From Lepidonotus clava (Eukaryota; Annelida; Polychaeta; Phyllodocida; Polynoidae), in contig OW387146.1 in the NCBI GenBank assembly GCA_936440205.1, positions 25,358,458-25,422,457 of the forward strand: a DNA stretch of 64,000 nt, in the 5' to 3' direction. The position numbers and the translations under genes were made by a program. Below the pieces are notes generated by a model, which had not been told where the DNA came from, made no database searches, and worked only from the letters and a program-made list of their open reading frames with translations. The stretch's first letter is position 1. Every line of letters starts with the position of its first letter. This document shows positions 12,701 through 22,213 of this stretch, in pieces.

Positions 12701-15700
12701 GCCCTCAACTCTTCATTTAAAGACTCTTCATATTTAACCCACACTACAAAACCTAAATCTCACAATATTCTCATTCTGTAGGTGACCCTGTCCTGGGGTG
12801 AGTACCTCCTGGCCCGCTCAGGAGACCGGCTGGGATTTACCAACGAGGACTCTATGAGTCCTATCGGTTACCGCTTCAGCGCTCCCCAACCCAACGGCTT
12901 TAGGACGCTCACAGCATCCCTACCTGACGGCCAATTCCCGTATGTAGGTCAACCAGTCATCTTCTCTGAGATCCCAAGTCCGTATGACTTCGCCTTGGGG
13001 GTATCTCAGGATTTGGGTGAGTTCCTCTTGGTATAGACCTGTCCACTTTGCCAGCTAGCCCACCCCTTATTTCTATGATATCAACATTTTTAGAAAGATG
13101 TTCATCATACTAGATTCACAGTAACTTTCCTAGTAATATTACCGTAAAACTAAACTTTATAAGCTTTTACTTTCAATATGATGTTTAATATGTAGCTGTA
13201 GGACTGGAAAGTAAAAATGGCATTTTCCCATAGGGAACAGTGTTAAAGCCCTTCAGCTTTGCCCACAAGGTCCAACCCTAAAATCACAATAATATACCTT
13301 ATTTTGGTTCACCTAAAATGGAGGTTATTACCTAATTGAGAGAAAATAATAATTCATCCTCATTTATCAACACCTTATTGACTTAGAAAACACAAGTACT
13401 AACTCATTCACTCAGATTTGTGTCAGTTCCTCACTTTGCAAAAACTGCAATTATGTCCAACCTCTGTATCATGCCAGCAATACATCCCAAAGTGGATAGG
13501 TCTATTGAGTACCTTTTGTTGTATTGCATCACATGCTGGTGTAGGCTCATTATCGATGGGTTCATTTTTTTCGGAAAGGAGGGGGTTTTGTGGTGCATGC
13601 CATCATGTTGAAAAGATTTTAGAGAGAGAATGTAGGTTAGGGATATTGACTGCTTAAATCTCTATTGGGGCCCTTGATGGGGGATCTGTATGTTGCATGT
13701 CGAACTTAAGAAATGGCAACGTTGCCTGTCATCTAAATTCCCATGTCGCATGTCACCTTTAAGATGCTGCAATGTCACATGTCGAATTTAAGAAACAAGC
13801 TATTTCATGTCGCATGTCGATTTTAAAAAATGGTCATGTCGCCGTGTTGAATTTCTAAGGTCTAGGGCCTCTCTATTTTCAGTTGGATCGAAGGTTTTCC
13901 AATAGCCTATTGGGCTCAGGACCATGGAAATCTAGGGACCTGACTTTTTTCTTTAGTGCCTAGGCCCCCGGTTAAGTCTAATCCTATCAAATCCTGTTTA
14001 TAACGTTTCTGTGATTAGGAGGGGTAACTTTTTTTATTATAAATATTTTGAACTCCTCTCCCCTTACTTAGTCAGGTTTTGTCAATATCAATCTTTAGGA
14101 AATGAACCCCGTCACATGACGTCATTTGTAGACGGTCCCTATCAATACAGTGTTACATAACCTATACAAATGAATGATTTAGTTTGATATAAAGCAGTAT
14201 CTATTTCTTATTTTGTACTATTTCTTTTCTGTTTGACCCATGTGCAGCACCACTTTGTCATCGATTAGAATATAGGAATACATTTAAATTGTCATCATGA
14301 GCCCAACCTGATTATAACACCCAAATCAATATACTACTTCTCTGAGATGGCCAATCTTGTTAGTAGACATTTTATGTCTAGTTGCGTATTTCATGAGGTA
14401 ATACTGAAGTTCCACACCTCGCAGTATTATAGGCTAATAATCATAATATTATTATGAAAAGTAATATGCAATGCCATAAAGACATAGATCTATCAATTGA
14501 CTAGCTGTATGGCTATTGGTCCCATACAGAATCAATCAAGATTTCCTTTTCTGAGTTCAACACAGACTCTTGCAATTGTTTCTTAAAATCAACATGGTGA
14601 CCTGAACATTGTGACAAAAGGTCAACATTTCTTAAAGTGTCTCTTCAAATGTATTATGCAATGCACAACATGCATAACTGTCACAGTTGATAAACCTGAA
14701 ATGGCCATTTAAGAAGTGTGAGTAGTATAGTAAAAGTAGGATATGGCACAGGATGTCGGTATGCGATGTCTCTAAAGAGCCTGAAATTTATAATTTTATC
14801 ATTCAGATGTCGACAATTATCCAGAGACATCAATAAGGACCTTCCCAAACGTAGTCACCCAAAGACCAACAACTACAACATCAGCTACAACAACAACAAC
14901 GACAACGACAACGACAACAACAACAACAACAACAAGCCCAACTACGCCGTCACCCAGTGATCAACCTGATACTACTAGTATCACCGTAAGAGCAAAATAT
15001 TTTAGGATAGTTCTAAGCGTTTTTTTCCAAATAGATCCCAGATGCATTTGTGACTAGTTTTCGACTGAAAAAGCTGGTTTGGTCCACTCAGAATACCAGT
15101 GCACAAGATGTATGGAGAAACAACGGATTTTTCTTTAGTATGGTTTAATAAACAAATAAAGAAAACTGTCTCAATGAGGACATGCGAATCAAAATTTTGT
15201 ATGCATACCATGTCCTACCATATAGACCTATAGGCCGACATGACTGTAAGCAAAGTAGCCTAGAACAGGGTACTTGAAAGGGCAATAATTATACTGCCTA
15301 TAAATATAATACACACGCAAACAAGAAGTTCTCATAGAGAAGTGTATGTAGTATAATGGAAGTGGACGATCTTTCAGGGCTGGAAAGAAATATATAACTA
15401 ACCAGCTTTTCCTCTAATTTTCGCTAGGTCCGCCAGGGGGAGACTCTCGTCTCAGAGGATCCAGGTGGCGCCACTAGAGTTCTCCCGTCTGGCGCCAGGG
15501 GTACATTCATCGTGCCCAGCCTCGCTTTCAGCCAGGCGGGGACTGTGACGTCATTCTGGGCGTCTGTCGTCACAGAAGGCAGCGTCCAGTTCCAGGTGTG
15601 GCGCCCCCTAGGAGTAGATGGACGAACTAGGAACTTCCAGCTGCTGGGAAAGAAGAATTATACAGCCCAGGTGGCGGATGTAGGGACCATGAAGGAGGTG

Positions 15701-17268
15701 AGGGGTCTATTTGTACTCTATGTCAGGATTTCAATCCTTATACCTTAACTATTGTCCTTCCCTCTCAAAAGCAGATAGATAATCAGAGCTGTATTGTCCT
15801 GGAGGGCAATAATGCCTGTCTGTGCATGCTTATGCCAATTTTTGTGTTTTCAACATTCTAAGCGAACTTGATATAGAATAAATCAAGTGCAGACCACAGG
15901 TGCATTCAGCAATTGTTATTGCTTAAGTTTGCACACAGCTATATTTCATGCTAAAGACCTTGAATATGTCATATTGTCAATATAGGCATATATACTCTAC
16001 ACGTGCCCTGAAAAGTGCACAATAATGCAGGAAAACACAAACTATCAGAAATATATTTATATGGCAATAATTGTTCAGAACGATGCAGTAAGTATGTTTT
16101 GAGTTAAGCCCCATACCCACTAGGCGACTTTACCGTCGCCGGGCAACGAGCGACCGCTAGAATCGGCAGTGAAATCGCCGAGCTACTAGGATCTCCGGGC
16201 GACGCCCTGTGGGTATGGTGAGAATTCTGGGCGACGGGTGACGGACAACAGTATCGCCGGGAAAATCGCCGGGAAAATCGCCCATAAAATATCAAACTTG
16301 TCTGATATTAGCATCACCCGGTGATGACGACGGCCGTTCTTCCCGTCATCAGTCGCCCAGCGACGGTAAAATCGCCTAGTGGGTATGGCCCTTAAATGAA
16401 CCAAATAATTGATCCAACTGCGACAATCAGTGTGAATGATTATAATAATGATAATGAATTGACCACCAATGTGGCAGACATCCCATTTTGGTAAATATGA
16501 CAAATATGCACAACATCGATAGGCAATCTTTGCAAATCTTTTCAATATATCTTTTCCACATTACCAGATCCTGCTTGGTCAATCAGAGCGTATCCCTGTA
16601 GGGCGCGGAGACCTGGTTGGCTTCATAAACAGTCAACCGGGCAGTGTACTGGGATACAAGTTCCGGGCCTCGAACCGGAGTCTGTACCGGGCCCCCACCA
16701 GTGGCCACCTAGGGGTAGGGGCCATTCAACAGTTTGAGGTGTCAGATCTACCCTACAACTTTGGGCTGTCAGCTGCCTTCATACCAGGTAAACCAAGTGT
16801 AATGTAATGGCAAGGTCGGATACAGGATTTCAGTAGTACTAAAATGGCACGCATTTGTGTATGCACATGCGGCATTTCTCCCACTTTTTGCAGTTCAGGG
16901 GTCCATCAAAGCAGTGGGGGAGAGGGGGGGGGGGTTAGGACCCCTAGACTTCTCCCCTAGATCCGTTAGTTGCCATAGATATGTTGTCTTGCCTTAACAA
17001 TGAATAGGAATGGAAAAGGCATAACATGTATTGAATTGTCATATTTTATGAAAAGCACAATTCCTATTCTATCTTGTCTTATGTCCCTATAGACAACACT
17101 GGTGTTGCGACTACAACCAAACCCCTGACCAACGTTACCCAGAGGGACGGAGGGGATGGCAACAGCAAGGTGAGCTCAACACTTAGGCCTGCATTCCACG
17201 TTCCGATTTGGGTGCTGATGATTTTGTATTTGTTTAATTTTCTCCAAAAATATGGTATGGCACAACTC

Positions 17269-17306
<38 letters not shown>

Positions 17307-18613
17307 GTATATATATATATGTATATATATATGTATATATATATATATGTATATATATGTATCATTCGAAATATAATTGGTTAACCTTTAATTGACATAC
17401 AATAATGATGTTTCAGACAAGTACGACAGTGTCCCCCAACGACAGTCGGCCGAACCAGCCGGGGGGACAGACCGCAGCTGCCACTGATTCAGAGGACAGT
17501 GGTAAGTATCAATAGAAAAGTCCAACATAATGTAGACTTCTCAATTTATTTATTTTCTTGGAAATTGTCCAAGTAGCCTTTGGGAATCTATGTCTCTATC
17601 TTAATACCAATTTCGGCAGTCAAACTCCTGACAATTGGTGATGCACTAAGTAAGAAGGGGAGGAGAATGCATGTGTGGAAAGAATAAATTAGATATCTTT
17701 AATAGATTAACACAAACATTGTGATATTCCATAGTCATCCATTTAGTCATAATTTATGGTGTAGCAAGATAACTGCACTATTGAAAAAGTACATATTCAC
17801 CTCCATAGTTGAAATGGCCAACTTCATTGAATAGTGTCAATTGTCAGGGTATTACTGTGGACCTTTCTATTTATCAAAGAAGAAATCTGGCATGGGGGAA
17901 TTACTTCACGGCATATTAACAGAAAGTAAAATTTTATAAAGGAAATTCAAATTAGAAATAGCATATCATAATATGCGTGGCTTTAAGTGACGTATATTTG
18001 AGCCCATTCCCATTTTGAAATCTTCTGGAAAAATCATTGTGACAACTCTTGGACTGTTATATAGATAGTCTGGCAGTTATTACTTCTGAAGCATTTCCCC
18101 TGTATAACTGTATTTCACAATTTGAATGTCTGGATAATATGTAGCCACTATGCGCGTTATTTGACAAAAGAAATTTTGTCATGGGCCTGAGTAACTTTTT
18201 ACCCTTTCCATATACTTTCCAATATAGGCCTAACACTTTCAAATGTGCACTTCCATTTTCCAGGTTTCGTCAAATTCCTGAAGAACCCTTATGTCCTGCT
18301 CACCCTCTTCATCTGGCTTCTCCTCCTTACCATAATCCTCATCACAATATGCTGTTGCATCTACTGTCGTAAGTGTCGCAGTGAGCAGCAGACCTACCAG
18401 GGCAATGGGACGTCGCGACATGCCGCTGCATACATCAACTGGGGCGGAGGGATGAGAGACAATGACAGCTTGGAGTATTTCAACCCAAGTATTGGAGGAC
18501 CAGGAGTGGGCCTACCCGGGAGTAGTAGGGGCACGGTGAGAAATAATAATGCTAAGGACACACAAAGCGAAGTGGGCGATGGAAAGCCTACAACAAATTT
18601 CCATGATCTGTGA
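6725..18613 (+). CDS. Three-module single-pass membrane protein (gene 1), unrecognised family
   Basis: Thirteen exons join in phase: 6725-6794, 7503-7762, 8502-8660, 9764-9910, 10530-10566, 11378-11622, 12782-13016, 14807-14985, 15428-15697, 16568-16787, 17093-17169, 17417-17501 and 18264-18613, giving 777 residues. Residues 1-23 are a signal peptide (MKFTWQELLLRVAIFLSTT). Three related modules follow: A (about 24-212), B (225-384) and C (445-607). Each has RG-[VIT]-[YF], a PVRFQIWRP-type block, an Ile/Val-x-Leu strand and a GDRLGF-type block. Linkers are Thr-rich (385-444) and Ser/Thr-rich (608-661). A hydrophobic helix spans about 671-695, followed by a CCCIYCRKC juxtamembrane cluster, a candidate for palmitoylation, and an ~80-residue cytoplasmic tail without a known catalytic domain. 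Seen: domain order and phases. Inferred: a cell-surface receptor or adhesion role. I do not recognise the family by name. Confidence 0.85.
7503..9910 (+). CDS. Gene 1 module A (exons 2-4)
   Basis: Exon 2 (7503-7762) carries RGVYLYY, then PVRFQIWRP at about residues 75-83. Exon 3 (8502-8660) carries the GDRLAIYNE block. Exon 4 (9764-9910) adds an ECC motif and FWYQQR. Entry phase is 1; the cut between the two halves is phase 0, directly before IPLSPSEY. Module A is longer than B and C because of an insertion (RVFYAYVDDSTKVGIGYQ) and has an extra phase-0 intron at 8660/9764 that the others lack. The two adjacent Cys are the only cysteines in the extracellular modules, so disulfides are unlikely to hold the fold. 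Confidence 0.8.
8607..8877 (+). repeat. Degenerate tandem copies of the end of exon 3 and its splice donor
   Basis: The last ~55 bases of exon 3 plus its donor (from GGTATTCTACGCCTATG to CCAGGTAAGT) are followed in the intron by three imperfect copies at about 8683-8749, 8755-8806 and 8822-8877. Each starts near GGTAT(T/C)CTATG and ends near CCAG(G/T)TAAGT or CCTGGTAATT. The third unit also keeps the upstream CACCTCA. They are AT-shifted and broken as coding sequence, so they look like old local duplications. Confidence 0.7.
10530..10566 (+). CDS. Gene 1 exon 5, Pro-rich micro-exon linker
   Basis: This 37-base exon encodes EVIPSPAVPPGE, between a TTTGTAG acceptor and a GTGAGG donor. It enters in phase 0 and leaves in phase 1. 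It joins module A to module B and keeps the frame. Too short to detect by open-frame length; supported by splice sites and phase. Confidence 0.65.
11378..13016 (+). CDS. Gene 1 module B (exons 6-7)
   Basis: Exon 6 (11378-11622) encodes RGIFLLDD and PVRLQLWRP. Exon 7 (12782-13016) encodes VTLSWGEYLLARSGDRLGF, then PIGYRF. The module enters and leaves in phase 1, the class-1 pattern expected of a module that can be duplicated by exon shuffling. The internal phase-0 cut falls at the same residue as in modules A and C, just before the V/I-x-L strand. Confidence 0.82.
11643..11799. mobile_element. hAT-like MITE in gene 1 intron 6
   Basis: The left end CAGGAGCGTAGCCAG and the right end CTGGCTACGCCACTG are inverted repeats, and both flanks carry GTTTTT, a possible target duplication. 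The interior is short and non-coding. The CAGTGGCGTAGCC-type terminus is common among hAT-derived MITEs. Confidence 0.65.
13692..13870 (+). repeat. Degenerate tandem repeat in gene 1 intron 7
   Basis: CATGTCG followed by AATTTAAGAAA-type sequence recurs four to five times with a period of about 45-60 bases. An isolated similar piece (GCATGTCGAAATTGAGGAA) occurs near 10,802. No coding sense is seen. Confidence 0.55.
14807..14985 (+). CDS. Gene 1 exon 8, poly-threonine linker
   Basis: The exon (phase 1 in, phase 0 out) encodes a 60-residue stalk with an uninterrupted run of 15 Thr, plus further Thr/Ser/Pro (RPTTTTSA before, SPTTPSPSD after). The DNA is an ACA/ACG trinucleotide repeat, so its length is likely to vary between alleles. 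Such segments are typically densely O-glycosylated and extended, which would space module B from module C. Confidence 0.8.
15428..16787 (+). CDS. Gene 1 module C (exons 9-10)
   Basis: Exon 9 (15428-15697) encodes RGTFIVPSL and VQFQVWRP. Exon 10 (16568-16787) encodes ILLGQSERIP, GDLVGF and LGYKF. The module enters in phase 0, unlike A and B, because the preceding Thr-rich exon absorbs the shift; it leaves in phase 1. Its first half carries an extra N-terminal stretch (VRQGETLVSEDPGG) relative to B. Confidence 0.82.
16107..16392. mobile_element. Foldback MITE, CATACCCACTAGGCGA family, copy 2
   Basis: The termini are AGCCCCATACCCACTAGGCG and, on the right, CGCCTAGTGGGTATGGCCCT. The interior is rich in CGCCGGGAAAATCG motifs in both orientations. 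The copy sits in gene 1 between exons 9 and 10 with TTA/TAA at its edges. At 286 bp it is the largest copy of the family here. Confidence 0.88.
17093..17501 (+). CDS. Gene 1 exons 11-12, Ser/Thr-rich membrane-proximal stalk
   Basis: Exons 17093-17169 and 17417-17501 encode about 54 low-complexity residues with an NVT glycosylation sequon, VATTTKP and TSTTVSPNDS. They separate module C from the membrane helix. Both exons have clear AG/GT borders and agree in phase. Confidence 0.72.
17185..17265 (+). repeat. Dispersed repeat (GATTTT..TTTTCTCC family), short copy
   Basis: This stretch resembles 20365-20530 over about 75 bases (CATTCCAC, TGCTGATGATTTTGTAT, TTTTCTCCAAAAATATGG) and more weakly 34995-35130. 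It probably marks a low-copy interspersed element. Confidence 0.5.
17269..17362. repeat. (TA)n / GTATATAT microsatellite
   Basis: Alternating TATATA with regularly spaced G, in gene 1 intron 11. The open frame that crosses it is an artefact of the repeat. Confidence 0.9.
18264..18613 (+). CDS. Gene 1 last exon: transmembrane helix and cytoplasmic tail
   Basis: The exon encodes a ~25-residue hydrophobic helix (VLLTLFIWLLLLTIILITI), then CCCIYCRKC, then a polar tail ending NFHDL before TGA at 18611-18613. The positive charges after the helix (RK) put the tail in the cytoplasm. No ITAM, ITIM or kinase motif is evident. Confidence 0.85.
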
Positions 18614-18631
18614 TTATTACCAGCTGAAATG

Positions 18632-18847
18632 ATAATGATCATTTTTGGAGTTTAAGGTCCACTCAGCAATTTTCCAGCTATATGGAGACCAACTCACGTT
18701 TTTGCATGTACTAAGTACTGTGATCGAATCTATGGTGGTGGAAACGACAGGAAGGTAAGGTGTTCTAACTGTCCTTACCAAGGATTGAACCCAGGCCGGT
18801 CGAGTCCAATGCTAAGACGTTAACCACTAGACCACCCCATCCCTCTG
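18632..18847 (-). mobile_element. tRNA-derived SINE flanked by imperfect target duplication
   Basis: On the minus strand the right part reads as a tRNA head: box A-like TGGTCTAGTGG and box B GGGTTCAATCC about 45 bases apart. An unrelated body runs to about 18,632. CCAGCTGAAATG (18620-18631) and CCAGCTAAAATG (18848-18859) flank it and differ at one base, as expected of an old target-site duplication. No autonomous LINE is visible in the window. Confidence 0.72.
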
Positions 18848-19165
18848 CCAGCTAAAATGTCTGAAAGAGGCCAGTAATGTAGATGATGATGTCAGGACAT
18901 GTCAAAAAGGAACATTGTTAAGGACACACATAGTAAGGTGGATGATGGGTAGCCTACAATAAATTTCCATGATCTGTGATTTCGTCCAGTTGAACTTTCC
19001 TACAGGAGCCAGCAATGGGGAGTATTTATTTTAGGCATGGAGAAGTCAGGACACGTTGAAGACAATAGAGATGTTGAAAAACGGTAATTTACAAGACAAA
19101 CAGATTTAGGTGGATGGCAGGAAGCCAACATAAACCCCCATGACCTATGGTGTTTGCGGCTGGAG
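18848..19165 (+). repeat. Tandem degenerate copies of the gene 1 coding end in its 3' UTR
   Basis: The block AAGGACACAC..GTGG..GATGG..AGCCTAC..AAATTTCCATGATCTGTGAT at 18554-18614, which contains the stop codon, recurs at about 18920-18980 and, more diverged, at about 19089-19150. The second and third copies are offset by about 170 bases. The copies are not open and form part of the UTR. Confidence 0.75.
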
Positions 19166-20364
19166 TGTCCCAATGAGGTCCGTACAAGGGCAGCCATTTT
19201 ACCATTATATCTTACACAAGTCCCCAGAATGCATTGTCTGCTATAAGGACAACATTCTCAGACTTCACAATTTTCAGAGGAACCCCTTCTACAACTAACT
19301 CCTTAGCACTTCAACTAAGTCCTTATATATATTTTGAGGAGAAGGATTTGTTAGCCAAAGGCAAGTCTATGTAACAATGCTATGATGCCATTAATTGTTA
19401 GGATTAACAAGTCTCCATAAGTCTTGTGGACATTGCCTCCCAATTAGGAGAAATTCATGGATGCCAACCGTGTTCTGTGAGCTACTGAAACTATTCAGAA
19501 TGCAGTCTTCACATGGAGGAATATTTGAACGAGATAGCGCCGGCAAAATATTGAAAACTGCTGGATACTAAAATACTTTTGTTGAATTGTCGAATCTGGA
19601 ATTGCATATGTCCTCCATCTTGAATAGAACTGGACCCCTAAAACGACCATTCCTTAAAGTGAGCATGTGTATTTCTTAGATACATGATAGCACATCAGGT
19701 TTAATTAAGAGAATTCCATGTGGCATAGCACTAGGAGTTTCCTAAAAATGGATTCAGGAATTAGAACAGAAGAGTCGTCTTTATGAATGATGGCGGAGAG
19801 CTAAAACCAGCTGTCCTACTAACATTTAGTTCACACACTGCCAACCACTATTTAATATGCATGGGCAGTAGAAATCTCACTTGGAGAATTCTATAGGATA
19901 TCTACCAATGTAAATATTCAATTATGACCAGTATTTGTAAATGTATTTTTACACGATTTTTGTACATTTTACTGTAGTTACCTAATGACAGACACTGAAA
20001 ATGACTTCTGCAAATGATTAGGAAAATAATTAAAACCCTTCCAAATGACATTTTCAAAGAACTGGACGTATTACTTGACTGACTGAAAGCTCGCGGTCAT
20101 TCTAGACCTAAATCTAGCGGTGCTCTCCGGCCCCCTATTAGAATGAAATTTTCTTTAGGTATAGGCAACTATTCACCTAGAATAGAGAATTACAGATTTT
20201 GTGGAACTTTTGCATGCCTATTATTCGCAAAGTTATATCAGCAGTGGCGCATTTAATATTCTGTAAGGGTAGGAGATAGGTGGGGAAATTAGGATTTTCT
20301 TCACTGCGTTTTGGGCTAGATTTTCTACTACAAATGCAAACTGTCCAAAATGAAAGGAGGTACT

Positions 20365-20530
20365 CTAAAGCTTGTATTCCACATAGCGATTTTGATGCTG
20401 GTGATTTTATATGTTTCATTTTCTCCAAGAATATGGCATGAAACCTGTATGAATATTGTAATGACTTTCTAGTGATATATACAATATTTAACATTATGTG
20501 TATTTCTAAAATCGTCATGCGGAATATACT
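20365..20530 (+). repeat. Dispersed repeat (GATTTT..TTTTCTCC family)
   Basis: Begins near CTAAAGCTTGTATTCCAC and continues through GATGCTGGTGATTTTATAT, TTTTCTCCAAGAATATGG and CTTTCTAGTGATATA. It is related to 17185-17265 and 34995-35130. Confidence 0.55.
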
Positions 20531-21059
20531 TTTATCTGCCAGTAAAAATTTGAAAGGAAGATAATGACAATTCAAAGTGCTATTCAGGAGCTCACTCTTT
20601 GGAGGTCTCTAAGTCAAGAAGTATTTTGTACACTAGTATCTGAACTATGGTTATGGTCTCAACGAATCCCTTGGGATTTAGATGAGTCCCTGTAAATTCA
20701 ATCTTTTAATCAAAGCATTTGTGATTATATTATAAATGATAAAAAGGCCCTGGTGATAGTGTAAATTTCCTGAATGTATATTTTGTTTAGCATGAACAGA
20801 TGTTGTCTAGCTGAGTCAGGAAATGACCCAATGCATAATAACTATTTAGTCAAAGGTTTAAATGTCTTTTTTATACGATTTCTTATTTTACCTGAAGCCT
20901 CTTTATATACTTGAGCATGTATGCTTATATCTAAATGTAAATGTATTATGGGGAAAATGTATGCATTATAACTGATACGTTCCCCTTCATAATCTATGTA
21001 AATATAAGTGTTTAATGTTCTATTGTTTTTCCCAATACTCTAAATTTGCATGATGGCAT

Positions 21060-21065
21060 AATAAA
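21060..21065 (+). terminator. Poly(A) signal of gene 1
   Basis: AATAAA followed within 40 bases by a GT-rich element. It lies about 150 bases from the putative minus-strand poly(A) signal of gene 2. Confidence 0.5.
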
Positions 21066-21212
21066 GTTATATGTGTATTGTACCCTTGTATTCACTGTTG
21101 TATTAAATAAGTATACATAATATTTCTAGGTTTTGCATAACTACTTGGGACTACATCGTATTATAAAAAAGGAAGTGAAACAAACAACAATTAAAAATTG
21201 AAATAACTTGTA

Positions 21213-21218
21213 TTTATT
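21213..21218 (-). terminator. Candidate poly(A) signal of gene 2
   Basis: TTTATT on the plus strand, AATAAA on the minus strand, about 1 kb after the gene 2 stop codon. With the gene 1 signal this puts the two genes tail-to-tail with little or no intergenic space. Other AT-rich candidates exist. Confidence 0.35.
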
Positions 21219-22213
21219 CAAATAATAAGCTATTTAGTATTTAATGATATTCTGAATTAATGTAGAATGAAGTGTAATTCAGAGTTCTTCAAAAACATCT
21301 CAATTTGGGTGACACAGGTATTTTGTATTAAAAAATAATAACCCTTCTGCTTTTTGTTTTTTACATAACAATTGTATAAAAGTAATATCACAGGTTTTCT
21401 AAATAATTTAACATCTGCAAAAACAGTGAATAGAAATGTAAATATATAATCAAGAAAGATGTAGGTCCTGTATCAACCGACTTACATCATAAACCAATGA
21501 TTGTATGTCATGTGAAATCATGTTATTTTCACTATCTTTGTAATATTTTTTTCTCAGCCCTTCTCCCTCAATAAACAAAGCAACATTGGCACATAGACAA
21601 AACGGTTTACAAATTTATATTATTCCTTTGCTTTCAAATCAATCATTTAATAAATGCAGATGAATCCAAATATCTTTTGGGCAAGTATCACACATAATAT
21701 TTTCCAATTTTCCAAAACACATACTTTTGACAGTAATGAAAATACTACTTTCATTCAAGCAGCATGACAAGTCAACTAATTCATTTTTTTTATGGTTTCT
21801 ATTTACGTTCAAAAGTATGAATTCAATATAACAAGTTCAGCAGCATTTTCAGTGTGATGTTCCAGATATAGCTGGTAAGTCACACCTAAATAATTATTAT
21901 CAGCAGCAGCATTTTCAGTGAAACATATTATTTTGTAATTTTCTTTGGCAAGTCAGCGATAAAAAACATCAAGAGGGATATTTTCAATGATTCTTGAATA
22001 TTTCAGTAAAAGTAATTGGCCCATCTTATCTCCATTAGAGATCTTACATTTGGTATCTTTCCAAACTTTTTCATGACATGAAAAGATTATAGGTGTCAGT
22101 CACTTTGTCAATGAAAAGCACCCAACTCCAAACATTTTGTCCAGAATCTGTCACAAGAAATAGCATCAGTGTGTTAGAATGTATGTCATCTAGACAATGT
22201 TTTCAGTCAGGTT

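Larger units (their letters stand above)
18614..21090 (+). other. Gene 1 3' UTR (predicted)
   Basis: No open frame of note. It contains degenerate duplicates of the coding end (18848-19165), a SINE (18632-18847) and a dispersed repeat (20365-20530). AATAAA at 21060-21065, followed by a TG-rich stretch (TATGTGTATTG), is the best poly(A) signal. An earlier AATAAA near 18,958 lies inside a duplicated unit. Confidence 0.5.

Noticed and set aside
17074-17376. 100-residue frame with Ile-Tyr repeats
   Set aside because: It merges exon 11 of gene 1 with the TA microsatellite beyond the splice donor.
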